A DNA stretch of 37,239 bases, taken from contig NZ_SRSO01000037.1 of the NCBI RefSeq assembly GCF_004791695.1, positions 1 to 37,239 on the forward strand, in the 5' to 3' direction. This document shows positions 25,477 to 32,893 of the stretch, piece after piece. The position numbers were made by a program, and so were the translations under genes. Under the pieces are notes generated by a model that saw only the letters and a list, made by a program, of their open reading frames with translations, was not told the DNA's origin and made no database searches. The DNA is from Flavivirga rizhaonensis. GTDB lineage: Bacteria > Bacteroidota > Bacteroidia > Flavobacteriales > Flavobacteriaceae. How positions within the stretch are numbered: position 1 is the first letter of the stretch; each line of letters opens with the position of its first letter.

Positions 25477-26906
25477 TGAAAGAGCCATATAGATTAAGAA
25501 TTAATGGAGGCGTCGTATCTCCTGGCGAGCTAAAATATATTTGTGAAGCTGCAGAAGGTTTGGGTTTAGATGCTATTTCTTTCGGTTCTCGTCAAGATAT
25601 TATTTTTCCTGAAGAAATAGATGAAAGTAAGTTTGATGAATTTGATAAAATTCAATTCATCAAACCAAAAAGAGATGGTATAGAAAATATTGTCTCATCC
25701 TACGTGTCTGCAGATATATTACCAAGTACATCATGGCTCACAAGTGATCGGTATTTGTATGTTATAGAACAGTTTAAACATAGATTAAGTTTAAGAGTCA
25801 ATGTTACCGATCCAAAACAACGTTTAGTGCCATTATATACAGGGAATGTGAATTTTATAGCTTCAGAGCACGAAGATTATTGGTACTTGTATGTAAGACT
25901 TCCAGGTTGGGGGAAAACACAAATGTATCCTGCACTCATCTACAGTTGGGATATGGATAAGATTGAACTAGCCATTGAAAATATTTTACAAGAGGAACCA
26001 GAAACTATTGAAACACTTTTTGAATTAGTAAGCGATGCAGTAGATACTAATAATAGAACCGTAGATAAACCTTTAGAAGTACCTTTTTATCCATTTCCGT
26101 ATTACGAAGGGATGAATCGTATTGGTACAGACAGTTATTGGCTGGGATTATATTGGAGAAATAATAGATATGACTTAGCTTTTTTAAAAGCCATGTGCGA
26201 TTTATGTTCTGAAAATAAAATTGGGAAAATTTCAATTACGCCTTGGAAATCTTTTATTGTTAAAGGAATTCCATCAAAGTCCAAACTACAATGGGAAAAG
26301 CTTTTAGGTAAATTTGGTATCAATGTACGCCATTCCATGTTAGAGATGAATTGGCATGTCCCAGTCAATAATAAAGATGCTTTAAGTTTAAAAAAATACC
26401 TTGTTACTAATTTTGATCAAAACGATATTAGTACATATGGATTAACCTTTGGTATTACAAGCCATGAGAGTGACACTTATAATTTCACGTCTATTGTTAT
26501 TGAGAAAAATAAACAACCAGAGGCTATTGGAGATTTTAAAATTAGAGATACTTACAATTTGTTATATGCAAAGAAATTCGATCCGAATACACGCGAATAT
26601 ATCATGCATGTTCAAGATGTCGATAAGGTAGAATTACCAGGGCTTTTAATGGAATTAAGTCAGTTGTATTTTGAACAGCTAGGAACAGAGCATGAAGAAG
26701 AGAAAACTGTTGAAATTGCTTTAGAGAAGTTTGAAGAAGAAATATATCAATGCAAAGATTGTCTAACTGTTTATAATAAGGCTTATGGAGATATTACTCA
26801 AAATATAGCTAAAAATACAAACTTTGACAGTCTTCCGAATACTTATGAATGTTCCCTTTGTGAAGCACCGAAGAGTCATTTTGAAAAGAAAGTGTTGGTA
26901 AAGTAA
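25473..26906 (+). CDS. Sulfite/nitrite-reductase-fold protein fused to rubredoxin
   Basis: A 477-residue protein overlapping the nitrate reductase gene by ATGA, so the two are translationally coupled. The N terminus (YRLRINGGVVSPGELKYI to about residue 40) resembles the ferredoxin-like half-domain of nitrite/sulfite reductases, and further half-domain-like segments follow. The siroheme/[4Fe-4S] cysteine pattern C-x5-C/C-x3-C is absent, so it is probably not itself a siroheme reductase. A rubredoxin domain closes the protein with Cys427-x2-Cys430 and Cys460-x2-Cys463. It probably passes electrons to or from the fused nitrate reductase, or scaffolds it. A second start codon (25476) follows the first immediately. 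The function is inferred from position. Confidence 0.75.
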   Translation: MMKEPYRLRINGGVVSPGELKYICEAAEGLGLDAISFGSRQDIIFPEEIDESKFDEFDKIQFIKPKRDGIENIVSSYVSADILPSTSWLTSDRYLYVIEQFKHRLSLRVNVTDPKQRLVPLYTGNVNFIASEHEDYWYLYVRLPGWGKTQMYPALIYSWDMDKIELAIENILQEEPETIETLFELVSDAVDTNNRTVDKPLEVPFYPFPYYEGMNRIGTDSYWLGLYWRNNRYDLAFLKAMCDLCSENKIGKISITPWKSFIVKGIPSKSKLQWEKLLGKFGINVRHSMLEMNWHVPVNNKDALSLKKYLVTNFDQNDISTYGLTFGITSHESDTYNFTSIVIEKNKQPEAIGDFKIRDTYNLLYAKKFDPNTREYIMHVQDVDKVELPGLLMELSQLYFEQLGTEHEEEKTVEIALEKFEEEIYQCKDCLTVYNKAYGDITQNIAKNTNFDSLPNTYECSLCEAPKSHFEKKVLVK

Positions 26907-27305
26907 AAGACAGAGTTTAGAGAAACTTTATATTCTGGGTTTATCCATTCCTCTATCGTACATCACAATACTTCCAGTAACAGATACATTCAAACTCAAT
27001 GCTGTTAATCATATATGATTAGCAACTATAACTTATATGATGACAAGACATAAGCCATTTTTCATGAGGTTTCTTTAGTTCTGTTGGCTAGTGATCCTTG
27101 CTGGTCATTTTTATCTTCAGCTACAATTTTAAAGCCATATTATTTATTTGTATTAGTTTATATTTTTTATCTGCAAGAATTTTTTGTAAGTTTATTTTTA
27201 TTAAAAATACATCTAATCGAATAAATTTGATTTTAATAGATGTTAATCGTTATATTCGTAGTACTAACCTACATAAGAATAATTATGAAACAGTTTTGCT
27301 TTGTG
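26907..27305. other. Eroded intergenic region
   Basis: About 400 bases with no intact gene. The left part holds a remnant of a SpoU/TrmH-type methyltransferase (26928-27008, minus strand). The rest is AT-rich. A 96-codon open frame (27098-27388) has a low-complexity hydrophobic translation and overlaps the next gene, so it is not believed. The promoter of the secreted protein gene must lie in the last 100 bases. Confidence 0.55.
26928..27008 (-). pseudogene. C-terminal remnant of a SpoU/TrmH-type RNA methyltransferase
   Basis: The reverse strand reads LSLNVSVTGSIVMYDRGMDK followed by PRI and a stop. SLNVSV is the hallmark of the C-terminal knot of TrmH/RlmB-type 2'-O-ribose methyltransferases. 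An in-frame stop (27009-27011) precedes it and no further methyltransferase sequence is seen, so only about 26 codons remain. It is a scar of a deletion or rearrangement between the nitrate operon and the secreted protein gene. Confidence 0.6.
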
Positions 27306-28070
27306 ATGAAACGACAATACTTTTTATCGTTTTTATTTATTCAATTTTCTTTAATATTTGTATATTCTCAATCAGTTACTGTGAGTGATAATACCCCTGG
27401 TGAAAGCCCAACTTATACTTTTACCTATGTCACAACTGAAGCCATTGGAGTAGGAAGTAAAACATCAAATATATTCTATATGACACTGCCAGATGGATTT
27501 CCATCAATTGCTAACATTATAGACTATCCAACTTTATTAGATTCTAACATTGTATTAAAGGTAAATGGAAATGAAAAGGTTATTGATGCGACTACCCTTG
27601 GACCAATAGGAGGATCATGGCCTAATGGAATTCAAATGTCCACTTTAGCTGGATCTCCAGGGTTAACAATACCAGCAGGAGCAACCATTGAAATTATAGT
27701 TACAGGTATCATTATAAACCCTTCAGTAGGAGATTACACAATTACTTGGAGGACGGCTGAGTCAAATGGAACTGCAACAGAATGGTATTCAGCTGTTGTG
27801 AAATCTGATGTTTTACCTGCAAATATGTATGCTGAATCGGATTTAAAAGTTGAATTAAATCATAATCCGTCCAAGGGAATAGCAAATATTAGTACCTCTA
27901 ACACTTCCAAAATTGAAAGCACTAACTTATATGGAAAACGTATTTTAGAAAAAGAAATCGATAATGATGTTTCTCAATTAGTTTTGTCTGATTTTAAAAT
28001 TGCTACTTATATATTGCAAGTAGAGGGAAGTCAGAATAGTATAGCTTATAAAAAATTAGTTAGAAAATAG
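27306..28070 (+). CDS. Secreted protein with a C-terminal type IX sorting domain
   Basis: A protein of unknown function (254 residues from the chosen start). ATG at 27306 begins MKRQYFLSFLFIQFSLIFVY and cleavage near SQS is expected. ATG at 27285 would add seven residues, and the longer open frame from 27240 is unlikely. The body is beta-rich (TVSDNTPGESPTYTFTYV, PAGATIEIIVTG). The last 75 residues match the type A sorting domain pattern (STNLYGKRILEKEI, FKIATYILQVEG, YKKLVRK), so it should be exported by Sec, then cross the outer membrane by type IX secretion and be surface-anchored or released. No neighbour links it to nitrogen metabolism. A strong terminator follows. Confidence 0.72.
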   Translation: MKRQYFLSFLFIQFSLIFVYSQSVTVSDNTPGESPTYTFTYVTTEAIGVGSKTSNIFYMTLPDGFPSIANIIDYPTLLDSNIVLKVNGNEKVIDATTLGPIGGSWPNGIQMSTLAGSPGLTIPAGATIEIIVTGIIINPSVGDYTITWRTAESNGTATEWYSAVVKSDVLPANMYAESDLKVELNHNPSKGIANISTSNTSKIESTNLYGKRILEKEIDNDVSQLVLSDFKIATYILQVEGSQNSIAYKKLVRK

Positions 28071-28101
28071 TGAAAAAGAAGAATTCCAAAAATTAAATCT
28101 A

Positions 28102-28241
28102 AAGAGGCTGTCTGAAAAGTGGTTAATCTTGTCATTCAGAGCAACGCGAAGAATCTTATTTCATTCATAATCAGAGTCATATATTTTAAAGAGATTCTTC
28201 ATTCCATTCAGAATGACACTTTTTAGACAGCCTCTTTTTAT
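28102..28241 (+). terminator. Nested palindrome acting as a terminator (repeat family member)
   Basis: The outer arms (28102-28121 and 28217-28236) are complementary over 20 bp with one mismatch and read AAGAGGCTGTCTGAAAAGTG on the left. They are followed by TTTTTA. Inside, GTCATTCAGAGC (28131) and GAATGAC (28210-28216) with GAAGAATCT/AGATTCTTC form a second inverted repeat of the GTCATTCAGA family. The element sits just after the secreted protein gene and would terminate it. Confidence 0.75.
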
Positions 28242-28311
28242 TATGAAATTTTGTTGCGAACTTTTAAGTAATAATAATTTAAGACGCTTCATATATTTAA
28301 AAACCATTCGT

Positions 28312-28346
28312 CGACACTTAATTCCCATTGAACGACACTTAAATTC
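28312..28346 (+). promoter_or_regulatory. Direct repeat CGACACTTAA, candidate LytTR operator
   Basis: CGACACTTAATTC (28312-28324) and CGACACTTAAATTC (28333-28346) are direct repeats 21 bp apart, start to start. LytTR-domain regulators typically bind two roughly 9-bp direct repeats separated by 12-13 bp, giving this periodicity. The site lies 68 bp upstream of the receiver gene, the first gene of the cluster that ends with a LytTR regulator. Confidence 0.5.
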
Positions 28347-28413
28347 AGTTTAACGAATCAGTATATTAGCTACATCTTATTGCATTATTTTTACATGTAC
28401 TTAAATTAATACG

Positions 28414-28830
28414 ATGAAAAATAATTTAAAAATTCTACTTATAGAAGACGACATGATTGAAGTTATGAAACTTAATAGAGTTATTTCCTCCCTAGGCCTT
28501 AAGCATAATATCATAGAAGCTCATAATGGAGAAGAAGCTTTAAAAATTTTAGAAAAAAAATACGAATTACCTCACATAATTTTATTAGATTTAAACATGC
28601 CAAAAATTAATGGTTTAGAATTTTTGGCCATTTTAAAAAAAGATGAAAGGTTAAGACATATTCCTGCTATTATATTAACAACTTCTAATAACCAAAAAGA
28701 TTTGTTAGAATGTTATAAGTTAGGCATAGCTGGTTATGTTTTAAAACCTTTAAAATATGAAGATTACGTTACTAAAATAGAAAACTTACTGGCATATTGG
28801 AGTATTAATGAATTAATAGAAATTAAGTAA
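28414..28830 (+). CDS. Single-domain response regulator (CheY/Rcp1-like receiver)
   Basis: A receiver-only protein (138 residues). The acidic pocket is LIEDDMIE (residues 9-16), phosphoacceptor Asp59 is in LLDLNMPKINGLEF, and Lys111 is in YVLKPLKYEDY. No output domain is attached. It lies 134 bp upstream of the H-NOX gene. With the adjacent kinase, Hpt protein and LytTR regulator it could be the intermediate receiver of a four-step phosphorelay. The Rcp1-like shape (longer alpha4 region and a short C-terminal helix) is seen in regulators that partner PAS kinases. Confidence 0.88.
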   Translation: MKNNLKILLIEDDMIEVMKLNRVISSLGLKHNIIEAHNGEEALKILEKKYELPHIILLDLNMPKINGLEFLAILKKDERLRHIPAIILTTSNNQKDLLECYKLGIAGYVLKPLKYEDYVTKIENLLAYWSINELIEIK

Positions 28831-28964
28831 AACTATATCGTAACAAATTTCAGAAATGCGTTCGCAAAAAAATGTTCAAAATTTTTAATGAAGAGCATTA
28901 TAGTTTTTATGAGTTCTAAATTTTTAACTAACTAACTAATTGTTTTAATTATAAAATTTAATGT

Positions 28965-29504
28965 ATGAAAGGCATTGTGTTTACAGAGTTTTTAGATCTT
29001 GTTGAGGCAAAATTTGGATTAGAGATGGTCGATACCATCATATCCCAATCTGAATTAGAGTCCGAAGGTATTTATACAGCAGTAGGAACCTATAAATTCT
29101 CAGAAATGCTTCAATTACTTCAACATTTAAGCACCAATACTAATATTGAAATAGACGATTTGTTATTAGTTTATGCAGAACATTTTTTTGATGTTTTAAA
29201 ACAAAGTTATCCTGGACTTTTAGCAACTTATAAAGATCCAATAGATATGTTGGCATCTATTGAAAATCATATTCATGTAGAGGTTAGGAAAATTTATCCA
29301 GATGCGGAATTACCAACTTTTGAAGTTCTTGACAAAACAGATAATTCACTTGTGATGGTATATAAATCAAGCAGAGCGATGCACCATTTTGGGTTGGGAT
29401 TAATGAATAAAACATTCGAACACTTTGATTCTACTGCTACCATCGAATTAGAAAAAATGAAAGAAGATGGAACTGAGGTTAAGTTTATAATCAACAGAAA
29501 TTAA
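28965..29504 (+). CDS. H-NOX heme nitric oxide-binding sensor
   Basis: A stand-alone heme NO/oxygen-binding protein (179 residues, normal length) that senses nitric oxide and controls the partner kinase. The proximal heme ligand is His104, in the segment HVEVRKIYPDAELP, which aligns with His105 of soluble guanylate cyclase (HDHLATIYP). The propionate-binding YxSxR motif is Tyr133-Ser135-Arg137 (YKSSR). The kinase gene starts on the last base of its stop codon, the arrangement seen in known H-NOX/histidine kinase pairs. Whether it excludes oxygen cannot be judged without a structural model of the distal pocket. Upstream is a 134-bp gap with a short TAAC tandem repeat, where the promoter may lie. 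Confidence 0.92.
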   Translation: MKGIVFTEFLDLVEAKFGLEMVDTIISQSELESEGIYTAVGTYKFSEMLQLLQHLSTNTNIEIDDLLLVYAEHFFDVLKQSYPGLLATYKDPIDMLASIENHIHVEVRKIYPDAELPTFEVLDKTDNSLVMVYKSSRAMHHFGLGLMNKTFEHFDSTATIELEKMKEDGTEVKFIINRN

Positions 29505-31480
29505 TGAGTCAAGATCAAATTGACATGTTAAAACGTGCACTCGCACGCGAAAAAGCTGCCAGAAAACAGGCAGAAAAAATCCTTGAAGATAAAGCAGCCG
29601 AATTATACGAAGCTAAACAAAAATTAGAAAAATCTTATTTGGAGTTAGAAGCGCTACTTGATAAAACAGATTCTCAGTTACAAGGTGTTTTTGAAAATAT
29701 TGTGGATGCTTATGTTATTATAGATCTTCAAGGGGATATTCTTAAAATGAACGAAGCAGCTGTAGATATGCTGGGGTTCGATGATGCCAAGGAAAATTTC
29801 AACCTTATGAAACTCGCAGCTCCTAAAGAAACTAAGCGTGTTGCAGATTCATTTAGGTCTTTATTGGAAAAGGGTTCAATTACAGATTTTTTTCTAAATA
29901 TTATTACAAGGAAAAATGAATCTAAATTGGTTCATGTAAATGCTAGTGTTATTTATGATAAAGGGATTCCTGTAGCTGCACAAGGTATTGTTAGAGATAT
30001 TACCATAGCAAAACAAAATGAAGAGCAATTAATCGAATCTGAAAATAGATTATCAACGCTCATTCTCAATTTGGATAGTGGTGTTCTACTTGAAGATGAA
30101 AACAGGAAAATAGTGCTAACAAACAAGAAGTTTTGTGAGTTGTTTGGTATTCCTATATCTCCAGAACTAATGGTAGGGCAAGATTGTTCAAATGCAGCAG
30201 AGCAAAGCAAAACCCTATTTGTAGATGCAGAAAAATTTATATCAAAAATCAATGAAACTCTAAAGAACAGAAAGACTGTTTTAGGAGATGAACTTAAAAT
30301 GCTAGATGGGAAAATTTTGGAGCGCGATTATATTCCTATTTTTAAAAATAATATATATAAAGGGCATTTATGGAGTTATAGAGATGTTACTTTAAAACGA
30401 AATTATCATCAGAGCTTAGAAGCACAAAGACAAAAATATAGCAACATTATTGCTAATATGAATTTAGGTTTGGTTGAAGCTGATAATGATGGTAAAATAC
30501 TTATGATAAATCAGAGTTTTTCTGAAATGTCTGGATACTCAGAAGAAGAACTCATAGGAAAAACCGGTAAAGAACTATTTTTAACTGAAGAAAACGCTGA
30601 AGTTATAGAAACTAAAGACGTAAAGCGCCATAAAGGAGAGTCACACTCGTACGAAATAAAGGTTAAAAATAAATCAAATGAAGATAGACATTGGTTAATA
30701 AGTGGCGCTCCCAATTATAATTTAAATGGGGAATTAGTAGGGGCTATAGGTGTCCATTTAGATATCACTGAGATAAAAAAATTAGAACTCCAAAAAGAAA
30801 AATTGTTAGTAAAGCTGGAAAAAAGCAATGATGAGTTACAAGAATATGCACACATAGTGTCCCATGATTTAAAGTCACCGTTACGAGGTATAGACGCTTT
30901 GGTGAATTGGATAAAAGAAGATAACAAAGGTAAATTAGATGCAGTGAGTATTCAGAACTTCGAACTCATAGAAACGACATTAGAAAAGATGGAACAGCTT
31001 ATTTCTGATATTTTATTGTATTCCAGTATAGGTTCTGAGGCTCCCGAAAAAGAACCTGTAGATTTAAATGACGTAGTTAGTGAACTAAAAACAATACTGT
31101 TTGTGCCAGAACACATTTCTATAAATGTACTTAACAAATTACCAATAGTAAAAGGTGATAAAACGAAGCTTAAGCAACTATTTCAAAACTTAATAAGTAA
31201 TGGTGTCAAGTTTAATGATAAAGAACGAGGTATTATTGAAATAGATGTATTAGAACAAAAATCGTTTTATCAATTTTCAATAAAAGATAATGGGGTTGGT
31301 ATTGAAAAGGAATATCATGACAAGATTTTTAAAATATTCCATTCCCTTAATACGAGTAAAGAGTCAACAGGTATAGGGCTTTCTATTGTCAAAAAAATTA
31401 TTGACTTATATAAAGGTGAAATCTGGATTGATTCTGAAGCAGGGAATGGTACGACGTTTTATTTTACACTTAAAAAATAA
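29504..31480 (+). CDS. PAS-domain histidine kinase partner of H-NOX
   Basis: A soluble sensor kinase (658 residues, no membrane segment). A charged N-terminal coiled coil (about 1-55) is followed by three PAS domains (about 58-170, 185-300 and 310-425). Phosphoacceptor His454 is in EYAHIVSHDLKSPLRGID. The HATPase domain has QNLISNGVKFND, DNGVGIEKEYHDKIF and GIGLSIVKKI. No receiver is fused, so phosphate must pass to a separate receiver. It overlaps the H-NOX gene by one base and the Hpt gene by one base, so the three are translationally coupled. H-NOX typically inhibits its kinase when bound to NO; here that is inferred from family knowledge. Confidence 0.92.
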   Translation: MSQDQIDMLKRALAREKAARKQAEKILEDKAAELYEAKQKLEKSYLELEALLDKTDSQLQGVFENIVDAYVIIDLQGDILKMNEAAVDMLGFDDAKENFNLMKLAAPKETKRVADSFRSLLEKGSITDFFLNIITRKNESKLVHVNASVIYDKGIPVAAQGIVRDITIAKQNEEQLIESENRLSTLILNLDSGVLLEDENRKIVLTNKKFCELFGIPISPELMVGQDCSNAAEQSKTLFVDAEKFISKINETLKNRKTVLGDELKMLDGKILERDYIPIFKNNIYKGHLWSYRDVTLKRNYHQSLEAQRQKYSNIIANMNLGLVEADNDGKILMINQSFSEMSGYSEEELIGKTGKELFLTEENAEVIETKDVKRHKGESHSYEIKVKNKSNEDRHWLISGAPNYNLNGELVGAIGVHLDITEIKKLELQKEKLLVKLEKSNDELQEYAHIVSHDLKSPLRGIDALVNWIKEDNKGKLDAVSIQNFELIETTLEKMEQLISDILLYSSIGSEAPEKEPVDLNDVVSELKTILFVPEHISINVLNKLPIVKGDKTKLKQLFQNLISNGVKFNDKERGIIEIDVLEQKSFYQFSIKDNGVGIEKEYHDKIFKIFHSLNTSKESTGIGLSIVKKIIDLYKGEIWIDSEAGNGTTFYFTLKK

Positions 31481-31800
31481 TGAATGAACAGCCTAATTTA
31501 TCTTATATAAATACGCTTTCAGGCGGAAATGAGGCTTTTAAAGCCAAGTTGATAACTATTATTAAAAGTGAGTTTCCGGGCGAAAAAGATATTTACATGA
31601 AAAACATTGAAGCTAAAAACTTTAAAGAATCAGCAGAAAATGTACACAAAATTAAACATAAAATTAGTATTTTAGGGCTTGATAAAAGTTATAAGGCTGC
31701 TGACGATTTTGAGAATAATTTGAAAGAAGGCAGTATGGTAGGTAAACAAGATTTCGATACTATTTTAAAGCTTATAACAGACTTTTTAAAGACACTATAG
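31480..31800 (+). CDS. Histidine phosphotransfer (Hpt) protein
   Basis: A four-helix phosphotransfer protein (106 residues). The phosphoacceptor is His56 in AENVHKIKHKISILGL, matching the HxxK(G/H) Hpt signature. It starts on the last base of the kinase stop codon and ends 9 bp before the LytTR regulator. It can relay phosphate from a receiver to the LytTR regulator, completing a His-Asp-His-Asp chain. Confidence 0.85.
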   Translation: MNEQPNLSYINTLSGGNEAFKAKLITIIKSEFPGEKDIYMKNIEAKNFKESAENVHKIKHKISILGLDKSYKAADDFENNLKEGSMVGKQDFDTILKLITDFLKTL

Positions 31801-31809
31801 ACGCTTTTT

Positions 31810-32523
31810 ATGAATTGTATTATTATTGATGACGAAGCTACTGCTAGAGCTATTATCTCTCAGCTTTGTATAAGTATCCCAAGGTTAAACATTCTTGAAG
31901 AATTTCCCAATGCGATTCAAGCGATTAAATATTTAAATCAGAATGATGTAGATCTTATCTTTTTAGATATACACATGCCAGATTTTACGGGATTTGATTT
32001 TATTCAAACTTTAAAGAATCCACCTAGAATAATTCTAACAACTTCAGACACTAATTTTGCAATCGAAGCTTTTGAATACGATTGTATTGTAGATTATTTG
32101 GTAAAACCCATAGCTTTGCCACGTTTTGAAAAAGCGATTCAAAAAGCAGAGACTATCAATTCGGACACTGTAAAAAGTAAAGAGCCAGCCGATGCTGTAG
32201 AAACGGCTTCAGGTAATGATTTATACATAAATATAGACAGACGCCTAATAAAACTAGATATTCCTAGTATCTATCTCATAGAGGCTAAAGGAGATTATAT
32301 CAATGTGAAAACAGAAGATAAAAATTACACAGTGCATTCTACTTTAAAAAAAATTGAAGAAAAATTACCAGATTCATTATTCCTTAAAGTGCATCGTTCG
32401 TACATCATTAATATTAAAAAAATCATAGATATTGAAGATAATAGTGTACTGATTAAAAAAGATGTGATTCCTGTAAGCCGTTCTAATAGACCAGAATTGA
32501 TGAAACGGTTAAATTTGTTGTAA
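31810..32523 (+). CDS. LytTR-family response regulator
   Basis: A transcription regulator (237 residues). The receiver domain (1-120) has IIDDEATAR, phosphoacceptor Asp53 (FLDIHMPDFTG) and Lys in VKPIALPRFEKA. A linker (about 122-140) leads to the LytTR DNA-binding domain (about 142-237), with the characteristic IYLIEAKGDYINVKTEDKN and FLKVHRSYIINIKKI. It is the likely output of the H-NOX relay. The CGACACTTAA repeats upstream of the cluster are candidate binding sites. Targets outside the cluster are unknown; the neighbouring flippase/STAS and TPR-barrel genes are candidates. Confidence 0.9.
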   Translation: MNCIIIDDEATARAIISQLCISIPRLNILEEFPNAIQAIKYLNQNDVDLIFLDIHMPDFTGFDFIQTLKNPPRIILTTSDTNFAIEAFEYDCIVDYLVKPIALPRFEKAIQKAETINSDTVKSKEPADAVETASGNDLYINIDRRLIKLDIPSIYLIEAKGDYINVKTEDKNYTVHSTLKKIEEKLPDSLFLKVHRSYIINIKKIIDIEDNSVLIKKDVIPVSRSNRPELMKRLNLL

Positions 32524-32541
32524 ATTTTAAAACCATACGTA

Positions 32542-32696
32542 GTCATTTCGGCAGAGCGAAGAATGAGCGACGAGAAATCGCATCGAGTAATTAAGATATC
32601 AATAATCAAGTATTATGAGATGTCTCACTGCGTTCGACATGAACTTAGTAGAATTTAGTTTAGTACAATGAGATTCTTCGCTTTGCTCTGAATGAC
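32542..32696. repeat. GTCATTTCGG/GTCATTCAGA palindromic repeat
   Basis: It starts GTCATTTCGGCAGAGCGAAG and ends GCTCTGAATGAC, whose reverse complement is GTCATTCAGAGC. Internal stretches (GAGAAATCGC, GAGATGTCTCAC, CGTTCGACATGAAC) look like nested half-elements of the same families. It follows the LytTR stop codon and probably works as a terminator or is the remains of nested insertions. Confidence 0.7.
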
Positions 32697-32739
32697 AGGC
32701 AAATATTAATTTATTTTGTGTAACTTAAAAAATCACTCT

Positions 32740-32885
32740 GTCATTCAGAAGGCTATCGAAAACAAAATATATTTTGTTTGAAGATATAAGCGAAGCTTAC
32801 GACTGAAGAATCTAAAAACAATAAGAACTATTGACTTCTAATGGATATAAGAAGTATTGAGATTCTTTGCTTTGCTCTGAATGAC
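32740..32885. repeat. GTCATTCAGA palindromic repeat next to the flippase gene
   Basis: It begins GTCATTCAGAAGG and ends TTTGCTCTGAATGAC, with internal GAAGAATCT and AGATTCTTT complementary segments. Together with the preceding element it fills the 370-bp gap between the convergent LytTR and flippase genes. No other gene is seen there. Confidence 0.7.
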
Positions 32886-32893
32886 AAGCAAAA

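Noticed and set aside
9389..26906. Respiratory nitrate reduction or denitrification locus
   Set aside because: There is no NarGHI, NapAB, NirS/NirK or Nor gene. The NasA-type reductase, NirBD and NarK indicate the cytoplasmic nitrate-to-ammonium route.
27098..27388. 96-codon open frame before the secreted protein gene
   Set aside because: It overlaps the signal-peptide coding part of the better-supported gene in another frame and is low-complexity hydrophobic.
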